Assembly (NCBI GenBank): GCA_004565275.1
Contig: SDOX01000007.1
Span: 632,115-696,114 of the forward strand
Length of the DNA stretch: 64,000 bases
From: Nannochloropsis salina CCMP1776
Taxonomy: Eukaryota; Sar; Eustigmatophyceae; Eustigmatales; Monodopsidaceae
Direction: 5' to 3'
The notes below the pieces were generated by a model. That model did no database searches and had not been told where the DNA came from. It saw only the letters and a program-made list of their open reading frames with translations. Of the stretch, positions 20,801 through 30,190 are shown piece by piece. The first letter of the stretch is position 1; every line of letters starts with the position of its first letter. The position numbers and the translations under genes are program-made.

Positions 20801-23800
20801 CCTGGCCGCGAAGGGGGAGGAAACTGAGGGTGGGGCCACGGTCGAGGACCCAAAGAAGGGGGTTGGGAAGGGAAAGACAAAACCGGAGAAGACTTGCGAA
20901 GAAATCGATTTCCCGGTCGATTCGGATTCGGAAGCGGAGGCGGAAACGGCAGCCTTGGCAGCAAAAGCCAGGGACGGCCCCGATTCTCTCTCAGCCTGGA
21001 ACACCTTGGGACAGATGTCACGATTGGTCCGCGCCGTCCGCCACGTGGAAACGGCACCGGATCGAGAGAAATGGGCGGGGGCACTTTACTACGAGCGAGA
21101 CCCTCCACCCCCTCCCAAGCCCTTTTTTGATTCAGACGACGAGGAGGAGGGTGAGGAGGAAGTCGGAAAGGGTGAGGGGATGGACATCGCAACAAGCCGG
21201 AACAATTTTGGGAAGGTGGTCAAGTGGGTCGAACAGCTGGATTTTAACACGGGAAAGCAGGTTCGCCTCTACGAATCCATTTCCCAGGCGAGCAAAATTT
21301 GTCAGACACCCTCCCACAAAATCCAAGATGTGCTCTCTGGTTCCTCCTTGGAGGCCGGGGGCTTCAAATGGCGGTATGCCGACGCCGCTACCGTGGCCAA
21401 GGCCAAAGTCCAATGGGCGGAGCAGAAGAAACTGAGCAACGTGCACGGAAAAGCAGGGGATGGGGAAGAACCTTTGTGGAAGCAGCGGCTGCCAACGGAA
21501 GCCAAGGTGTTCAAGGACGGGAACAAGTTGCGGGATTATCAGCTGCTGGGTGTCCAATGGTTGTTGAAATGTTGGTACCAGCGACGGTCTTGCATCTTGG
21601 CCGACGAGATGGTAGGAACGCGGGGATGGGGAGGGGGAAGGCAAGAAGGATCCTTTTTCCTCTTTTTTCCTGTGTCTTCTAAATTTGCTCTTCTAATGCT
21701 CCTCTATTCCTCGGTACGCTCGCCTCTAACCACAGGGTCTCGGCAAGACGGTGCAGATAGTGACGATGCTGGAGCACATCTACTCCGTGGACGGTCTCCC
21801 AGGACCATTCCTGGTCGTGGTTCCCCTGTCCACCATCGAGCACTGGCGTCGAGAGTTTGAAGCCTGGGTATGTGGAGAGGATGTGGGGGCTCGAGGAGAT
21901 CAGTTTAAGAGGGGGGGCTTGACCAGGGAGGAAAAGCAGGCCTGAGGGCCGGGATACGGGAGCCGAAGGCATGCAGACAGGAAGGGACATCTCGCAAAAC
22001 CGCTTATTGCCCTCTCTTTTCCTTTACCCACCTGTCCTTGTCCTTGACCTTCTCAGACCGACATGCGCTTCTGCATGTACTACGACGTGGGGGGTGCTCG
22101 CGGCATGCGAGATGTGATGAGGGAGTATGAGTGGTACTACCGCAACCGCTCCCGTCGCATTTTGAAGATCCACGTACTAGTAACCACGTACGAGGCTTTG
22201 ATCAAGGATTATGAGGTAAGCCTAGGGCCCCAAGACAATTATTAATCATGTTCCCCTCAAAAGAATTTTGATTTTCTTGGTTGATAACCACACTATGAAG
22301 ACTTCTTGTACGAAATCTATGGCACCATGGAGAAGCGTGTCTGTGCGAATTTAATATCGTCAATAGTGTTTCTGAACGAGCCAAGGTCATGTCCATTTGC
22401 AAGTAATCGAACGGAGAGGCCTGTGTTCCTGCGTTATGGACCAGCGACCATCGCTCTTGATGTCCTGTCGCCTTTCGAGAGGCGCGTCTTTGCTCATTTG
22501 CCTGCTCGTTTTCCACCTAGGAAATCGGGGAGATCCCCTGGCGGTGCATCATCGTCGACGAGGCCCACCGGCTTCGAAACTGGAAAGGCAAACTGCACGA
22601 ATGTCTGAAAGTTGTCTCCCAGACCGGGTTGCAACGGTATGGCTATCAACACCGCGTCCTAATGACGGGCACGCCCCTGCAGAACAATACGCAAGAGCTC
22701 TGGTCCCTCCTCCATTACATTGAACCGACGAAGTTCCCGGACATGGAAAAATTCAACGAACGTTACGGGCGGGTTGAAACGGTCGATCAGGTGCAACAGT
22801 TGCAGAAACGGCTTGAGCCTCATTTGTTGCGCCGGACCAAGGAGGACGTGGCTACGGACATCCCGGCCAAAGAAGAGACCATCATCGACGTGGAGCTTAC
22901 CACCTTGCAGAAGCAGTACTACCGCGCCATTTTCGAACGGTGCGGACATAAGGGATGGGGGGCCGAGGGGGTAGCGGTGGCTTTGTCACCGGGGTGTAAC
23001 CCTAAGCGGCTTCCAACAGCATTGGTCCGTTTTTAATTCTATCTTGTTCTCCCTCTTCTCCTCCCTCCTTCAGGAACCATGCTTTCCTCTATAACAAGGC
23101 AGGGATGCGGGGCCTCCTGCCCAAGCTCATGAACATACAGATGGAGCTCCGAAAGTGCTGCAACCACCCTTACTTGGTAGAGGGGGTAGAAGACGCGGAG
23201 ATGGAGAAGCTCCAAGAGGTAGGTTCGGTCTCCCTGGTTCTTGCCCCTTTTCCCCATACCTCCTTTCTTTGCATTTCCTCCGGGTAGCTCTGTACTCTGT
23301 ATGTGTGTGTGTGCCAGAGCGCCTTGCCTTTGTGTCTCACGCTACCGCTCACTCTCACGCCCATCCATGGCTTCCACCATCCTTAACCCACCTGTCTTCC
23401 CGCAGACCATCGTGGACCCGGTTGCCCTCGAGACAGAGCGGATGGAGCGAGGCCTGGTGGCCTCCTCAGGTAAAATGGTTCTCGTCGACAAACTTTTACC
23501 CAAGCTCCGTCGCGAAGGGCACAGGCTTTTAATCTTCTCCCAGATGATCAAGGTGAGCGCGGAGTGGAGGGATGGGGGGGAGGCGAAAGAGAGGAAGGAA
23601 ACGAAGCTTTCGTGTCTCATAGTATTTCTACTACGTTTCTCCTCCCTTCAACAGGTGCTGGACCTGCTGGAAGAGTTTTGCGAGCGTCGGGGCTTCCCTG
23701 TGGAACGTCTGGATGGGCGGGTGACGGGAAACCAGCGGCAGCAGGCCATTGATCGCTTCAACACGGACCCCGAGTCCTTCGTCTTCCTCCTCTCCACGCG

Positions 23801-26800
23801 GGCGGGGGGCGTGGGCATCAACCTGACCGCGGCAGACACCGTCATCATCTTTGACAGTGACTGGAACCCGCAGAACGACGTGCAGGCCATGGCCCGCTGC
23901 CACCGCATCGGCCAAACCAAAGAGGTGCAGGTTTACCGCTTGATCACGAGAAAGTCCTTCGAGAGCGAGATGTTCGAACGCGCCAGCAAGAAGCTGGGGT
24001 TGGAGCACGCCGTCCTGGGAGGGCATAATTTCAGGGACGACGGGGGCGAGGGAGGGAATGAGGGCGCGGTGGCGAACATGGTGGACAAACCCACCAACAA
24101 GGAGATGGAGCAGCTCTTGAAACAAGGAGCCTACGCCCTCTTGGACGAAGACGACGAGGACGCAAAGGAGTTCTGCGAGGACGACATCGACAAAATCATG
24201 AAGGAACGCACCCACCGCGTGGTCTTGGATGCGCCCGGGAAGACGGCGTCCTGGCTGACCAAGAAAGCTGGAGCATTCAAAAAGCGGGCCTTTACCTCCT
24301 CGGAAGGCGTGGCAGCGGCGGACGTGGATGTGAACGATCCGGATTTCTGGGTCAAGGTGATGCCGGATTTGAAGACCCCAGAGTCCTTGGATCGACGCTT
24401 CGCGGCGCTGGGGGAAGGGGGAGAGGACGAGGGGGAGGAGGAAGACGAGGAGAAGGGCGGAGGGGCCAAAAAGGAAGCGGCGGGAGAGTTCTTCAAGGAC
24501 CTGGAGGACTTGGTCAAGCGGATGATTGACCTGCACAACAAAGGGAAGTGCCCGACCCGCGACCGAGAGATCTGCACCATGCTTCTTTTCAAAGTCTCCA
24601 TCAAGGGGGACCTGTTCACGCCCGAACAGAAAAGCCTGGTGGCAAAATGGCGGACGTCCTTGGAAGGGACGCGGGTTCGAACTTGTCGCCAGGATGTGGC
24701 CATCGACACCGACGACGACGAGGACGGGAGCCTGAGTGGGGAGGGACGGCGGGAGGGCAGGGAAGGGGGAGGGAGAGACCGGGACCCCAGCGCCTCTGCG
24801 CGCAGTCGGCGATTGCGGCGGGCGGCGGCGCGGGAGGTGGAATCCCACACGGACGTGTGCATGGTTTGCCTTGAGGGAGGCAGCCTGTTGATGTGCGACG
24901 GGGTCTGCAAGCGATCCTTCCACACGAAATGCATCGGGGTGGAGGACAACCCCGTAAAGGAATGGCTCTGCGAAGACTGCGCGCAAGGCATGATGCGTTG
25001 CTTGATTTGTGGCGAGCTTGGGATCGTGAACGAGGAAGTGCAGAAGTGCAAGAAGCCGCAATGTGGACGGTACTACCACGCGGCGTGTTTGGAGGGGGAC
25101 GACCGGGTCAAATGGTTCAAGTCCCAGCTCGGCAAATTCTACTGTCCCCAGCACCAGTGCACGGTCTGCCGAGAAAAACCGGGGATCAAGCCAGACAAGG
25201 AAAATTTCTTCTTGTCCTGCCTGAAATGCCCAAGCTCCTCGCACCTGATGTGCGGCTTGGGGAAACCAATGAAAGTGTTGACGCACCGATCCATGATTTG
25301 CGAGGCGCACGCGGAAGAAACCGGCGCGGAGGCGTTGGAATTGGCGGCGGTGGCGCACATCAAATACCCGGATCGACGCGGCATGCGCCCCACCATGCTT
25401 GTCCTCAAGGAAGGGAAGTTGGTCAACCCCCCTGACCGGGGAGGGAGAGAGGGGCGATGGAGACGATACGGACGGGGAGGGAGAAGGCGGGGAGGGAGGG
25501 GAGAACGGGACCGGGAGAAGGCGACGGCGCCGACGGCGTGGAACGGGCGAGGGAGGGCCGGTAAAGAGGGGAAGACCTGTGGGCTCCACCAAGAAGGCGG
25601 CGCTGGCGGCGATGGAGGGAGGGGAAGGAGGGGAGGGAGGGGAAGGGGATCCTTCGGGCGCCGCCCCCGTGAAGAGAAGACGAAGAGCTCGCGCCAAAAA
25701 AGTGCGGCCGGAGGGGAGCAACTACGTCAGCACATTGATCGGACCGTTCCGTGGAGAGACGTACCGGCTCCAGTTCAAGGTGAAGGAGAAGGAGAAGGCG
25801 GAGGTGAAAAGGGAGGAGAGCGGGACCTGCCCCTGCCAAGACATGGCGCGCAAGGAGGATTTTATCCAGTGCGAAAAATGTCAAATCTGGTACCACCTGT
25901 CCTGCGTGAATCTGACGGCGAAGGAAGCGGCGCAGATCACGCACTTCTACTGCACGGTCTGCGACAAGGAGGTCGAGGAAGAGGAAGCTCGGTACGACCC
26001 TTTGGTGGTCGTCACATATTGGCGGAGTGCCTTGCAAGAGCGGGTGGCGAGCCGGGGAGGGAGGCCCAGGAAGGAGGAGGAATGGGAGGGTGGGAACGAG
26101 GTGGGGCACGAGCAAGGGGAGGGCGAGGGGGAGGAGGGAGGGATGGTGGTCAAGAAGAAGCCGGTTGTGAAACGGAAACGCGCAGGGTCGCCCAAAGTGG
26201 GCAAGGCGCAGCTGCCTCCCTCCAGCGCGGATAGCTCGGAAGGTGATGAGGAGGACGTGGATGAGGAGGAGGAGGAGCTGATGGAGGTCTCCTCCATGGA
26301 GGACTCGCCTACGGAGCCGGAGTCGGGCAAGGGCGGGAAGGAGGGAGTGCCCGGAAGGAAGGAGAGGAAGAACTCGCCTGCCCCCTCCGCAGCGGCGGCG
26401 GCAGCGGGGGGAGACGCCTCTAAGAAGAAGGGTCAGCATGCCCGGCGACCGTCTTCTGCCGCGTCTGGGGTAGTGGGAGGCGGCGCAGGTGCGGGAAAAG
26501 GGAAAGGGGGAGGGAACCGTAGCGGGCGCTCGTCTCCGCTGGTGAAGAAAGGAGAGGAAGATGCGCCAGATAAAAAGCCATCCCGCTCGTCGACGCCCAA
26601 TCCGTCCCCTCGGGCCGCACTGCACCCCGCCCCTGCCTCTGTGGACGGCGGGAGCCTGAACCCTCACCGGCTGTACTGCATCTGCCGGCAGCCCGAGAGG
26701 GAAGGGGACCAGTTCATTGGCTGCGACGACTGCCAGCAATGGTTCCACTACGGATGCATGGGCCTGCCCGCTGACATTGTCCTCGATAATTTCACCTGCC

Positions 26801-27099
26801 CGGGGTGCGAGGCGGAGAGGGAGCGGGGGAAAGAGGGAGGAAGCGGGAGGAAGCGGGGGCGAGAGGGTTTGGCCAAGGGGCAATTGGATGGGCGCACAGG
26901 CAAGAATGGGGGACATGACGGCCGGCGCAGGAAGGAGGATGCCCTGGGAGAAGACGGGGACTTGGTGGGAGAGGAGAAATCACCGGTGCTGAAAAAAGCG
27001 CGGGAAGGGGCCGATGCTGGTGGGGGAAAGGTTGGGAGGGAGGTCAAGGAGGCAGTGGGGGAGGCGGAGAACTCCCCCCTTGCAGCCGCGGAAGCGTAA
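17829..27099 (+). CDS. Giant CHD-like SNF2 chromatin remodeller with chromo, bromo, PHD, PDZ, AP2-like and NUMOD1-like domains
   Basis: Seven exons: 17829-21611, 21736-21867, 22057-22215, 22521-22939, 23074-23218, 23406-23552 and 23655-27099, about 2740 aa. Domains in order: a four-Cys zinc ribbon (FCPSCEEP...VCQYCDYIF, about 105-128); chromodomain 1 (about 230-297); a bromodomain (about 367-490) with the acetyl-lysine Asn in CEEYNGG; a PHD finger (506-567); chromodomain 2 (590-637); PDZ (784-874); AP2-like (910-977); NUMOD1-like (1120-1190). The SNF2 motor has ADEM|GLGKT split by intron 1, DEAH (about 1371) and CHRIGQT (about 1680). Next come an NSD-type triple PHD array (about 1996-2145), an AT-hook (KRGRPVG) and two more PHD fingers (about 2321-2366 and 2600-2647). 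The predicted role is ATP-driven nucleosome sliding guided by histone marks in the nucleus. The frame shifts near 25427-25450, beside C6 and G-rich runs. Homology continues in the new frame, so an assembly indel is likely. Acidic and Gly/Arg low-complexity linkers are frequent. Confidence 0.93.
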
Positions 27100-28226
27100 G
27101 CAGCTTATGTCGTAATTCTCGGGCGGAGAGCATGATATGCTACGAGAGAGATAAGAACATCAAGACACGGTGCATAATTTTGACACGAGGGCCGCCGCAC
27201 TGGTCTCGAAAACAATTGACAATTACATGTAGCCGATTGCGCAGCAAAAGATTAACAGGGAATTGCGATGTTAAAAGTAAGAATTGGGCGTTTGTGGGGG
27301 AAGTGGATTTTGGTGCCGTAGGACATATGACTTGGCGGATGTGATGGACTACAACGACGGGTTCTGGCTTGATGCAGATGCTCATGAAGAAGGGAAGTAA
27401 GTTGTGGGAGAAAATGTTGGTTTTGGAGCAAAAGAACTGCAAAAAGCAAACCAGCAACAACCCAAAATACATCATCACGGAATAAATTGTCTCGGCTGAG
27501 CTTTGTCACCCCGTTTGCTACTGCTCGAAAAGGGGGGAGGTATCCTTTTCGTGCCACTTAGTCCCCCAGAGATGCTATAACATTTTCGAATCACATGCCT
27601 TATCCTTTGCATCATCCCGTATGCACTACCATACATTGTTCAGATCAATCAAGCGTAAACCACCGTGACACGCCATCTGCCCTGTGGTCTCTGTCCTGGA
27701 GCGTCGCCAATATGGGCCACGGCGCTAGCAAGCTTTGTGTGGCGCCTCGGGCGGTGAGCGGTTGCCGAAAGCAGTGGCAGGGACAAGGAGGGGAACTAGA
27801 AAGACTAGGAAGTGATGCAACTGTGGCGTGGCCTCGTGTCGACGCCTGGATTCCTGTCTTGTAAAAATGAATATTTCACCGGGGGAGTGCGTGTGAGACA
27901 GCCAGGGAAAGCAAGGAAAGGCAGTAAGCTGAATGGCTGGCTCCTCTTCTGCCTCCCCCTCCCACCACTGCTCTCCCTTCGTCGTCCTTGCGAGCCTCCC
28001 TTCCACACCTGATGTTGTCATCGCGCCAACAACAACAGTCACTCAATGCCTAGTGATATTTTTAAAAGAGGCGTCACGGCAAGGTGCCGAGCATAGCCTT
28101 ATTCTCCTGTGTGCTTCCGCCCTGTCCATGTCACACCACCTCTCACGCCCTACATTTCCTGTCCCCATTGCCACCCTCGTGACCAGGTCTTGCGAAGGGG
28201 GTACTTCCTGGCACTTTCTGATAATT
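27100..28226. other. Region between the remodeller and eS10, with a possible acylation-type exon
   Basis: Mostly non-coding sequence. One stretch stands out: an ATG at 27712 encoding MGHGASKLCVAPRA, followed by GTGAGC at 27754, which is a fair donor. Gly2, Ser6 and Lys7 fit N-myristoylation and Cys9 fits palmitoylation. No downstream exon could be linked, so it is not called a gene. The eS10 promoter should also lie here. Confidence 0.4.
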
Positions 28227-29259
28227 ATGGTAAGTTTTACTCTAGTGAGGGGGATTACATCACGTCAATGCTCCCTGTTGCCGGTATGGGTTACATCTTG
28301 GCGTGACCTCGCTTCTTTGTCGAGCCTCTTAGTGCCCTTCTCTCTTTTTGCCTTCCTGAACAGTTCATTACCAAGAAAAATCGTCTGGCCGTCTACCATA
28401 ATCTCTTCAAGGGTACGTGTCCTGCAAAAAGGAGAGTCCTACATCCCTTCTTGCATTGTGTCGCTTCCTGTCCAAACATCATGAGATGGATTGTTTCTAC
28501 TTGCCTTGAACGGACTCTCTATCGTAGAGGTGACACATCCTCACTCTCTGCCATTCTTTTTTTCTCGTCTCATTTCCACTCAGAGGGTGTGTTGGTGGCA
28601 AAGAAGGACAACTACTCGGTTTGGAGCTACAAATCTCCCGAGGGAGACAAAGACCTGGCGTTGCCAAACCTGGAAGTGGTGAACCTGATGAAAAGCCTCA
28701 AGTCTTCGGGTTACGTGAAAGAGACCTTCAATTGGTGCGTTTGAAAGGCAGCAAAATGCTTATGGAATAAGTGTGGAAGATCTGGTGTGGATTGCCTGGC
28801 TCTGTGCAAGAGTCTTCGATTGTCCGGTGTCACTCAGGCCGCATCCTTTGGAGTCTGATATTTCATTTTCTTGATACGGTGGTGCTCGTCAAAATGACTT
28901 TATGTCGATATGACATCTTGTTTGAACGATGAACGCCTTGGTGAACCCTTTCAACCTCACGAAACCATTTTTGCGTCGTTTACAGGCAATTCACCTACTA
29001 TTACCTGACTGCCGAGGGTATCGAGTACCTGCGTCAATACTTGAACCTCCCCCAAGATGTGGTTCCTCAGACGCACAGCAAGAAGGAGGGCCGCCCTGCT
29101 CGCCCTGCCGGATTTGGGGGGAGAGGAGACCAACCAGAAGGGGAGCGACGTCCCTTTGACAAGGAGAAGAGGCTGGGGCCGGATGGATCGTTTGCGCCGT
29201 CTTTTGGCGGGGGTGGTTTCGGACGCGGTGGGGGAGGGAACAGAGAATACCGTGGATAA
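28227..29259 (+). CDS. 40S ribosomal protein eS10 (RPS10)
   Basis: Four exons: 28227-28229, 28364-28412, 28584-28734 and 28986-29259, 158 aa. The first coding exon is only the ATG, cut by GTAAGT. This model is the only one that joins a Met to [20 protein letters not shown], the family N-terminus (usually M[FL]xPKKNR). Phases 0, 1 and 2 all match across donors GTAAGT, GTACGT and GTGCGT. The body matches eS10: [28 protein letters not shown] and the strongly conserved [20 protein letters not shown], with DVVPQTHSK following. The tail is Gly/Arg-rich ([13 protein letters not shown]), as in eukaryotic eS10. The protein sits in the head of the small subunit near the mRNA entry channel. Introns near the start of ribosomal-protein genes are common and may carry regulatory elements. 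Confidence 0.96.
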
Positions 29260-30190
29260 ATGCTGCTCCTCACAGGCATGGAAGAGGGAACCGCATTGGG
29301 CCATGTAGGAGTGGAGGGGGAGAGGAGGATAAGGGGACTTATGTCAACATCTCAAATCGATCTGTCCTGGAGGAGGGGAGAAGGATGGCTGGTGCGTTGC
29401 GCGTAGAGGAGGACGCGAAGGGAAGAGGACTGCGCACGTAGCTGCTTCATCCTTTCCTATCCCCTGTCATTCGGGAGGTCGCGTTGTTTTCCACGAAAGG
29501 AAAAAGAAGACCAAAGAAAACCCGTAACGAAAAAATCGAAGTGACGCATGCCTTATTTCCTAAGGAATTCGCACTCGCTTTTTGCACACATTTGCTACTT
29601 GAGAGCCGGGGAAGCCTGTGAAGAAGAGGTTCTGGGGGATGAGATTGAACGGATCGGATCGAAAGTCGAGGCGGAATGATCCTAGAACGCGGTACCGTTC
29701 GTCTCCGCATGAAACGGAGAATGAAGAAATTTTATTCACATGGCTGTCTTGTTTTAATCCCCCCCTACATATCGTCCCTGATGGAAGTTTCTTCCCTTTA
29801 AATCTCTATGTGCCTAAATACTTGAGTGAGACAAAGAGGGAAGGACGCGGGGGGGGGAGATTGAACGGATCGGATCGGGCTCGTCGCCGAGAGAAAGCCC
29901 CGCCCATGGCGCCTTCAGCTTGTTCCTCTTGTTGTAGTGCCTTTGGCTTTATCAGGATCATAACCCCTTTGGCACCGGCTCGTGCCAACTTGTGGGAACT
30001 TCTTCGTTGCGAATGCGTTATTCTCTTGTATTATTTCAATGCTGGGCTACCATGGTGCTGATGATGCACTTTCTAGTATTAGAATTGAGAACGACCACTT
30101 CTCTGGTGGCACCCATCTTTGCACTGTAACGTGAACTCACGACGGTGTCTCGATCATCTAATTTGCCTCCACAGGACAATTTCAGCCCGG
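29260..30190. other. Spacer between eS10 and a coiled-coil protein gene
   Basis: About 930 bases on the common plus strand. It holds the eS10 3' UTR, a direct repeat pair (29641-29661 and 29857-29877), a small hairpin (gtctccgcatgaaacggaga, about 29701-29720) and, just before the next ATG, an apparent splice acceptor (ctccacag, ending at 30175). The next gene may therefore have an upstream exon here. Confidence 0.5.
29641..29877. repeat. Spaced direct repeat of 21 bases
   Basis: The 21-base sequence beginning gagattgaacggatcgg occurs exactly at 29641-29661 and again at 29857-29877, 216 bases apart. The flanks differ. It contains the near-palindromic CGGATCGGATCG. No gene overlaps it. Confidence 0.7.

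Noticed and set aside
23241-26234. Continuation of the NSD-PHD frame as an Arg/Gly-rich tail to 26234
   Set aside because: After about 25430 it loses all conservation, while the neighbouring frame carries an AT-hook and two PHD fingers.
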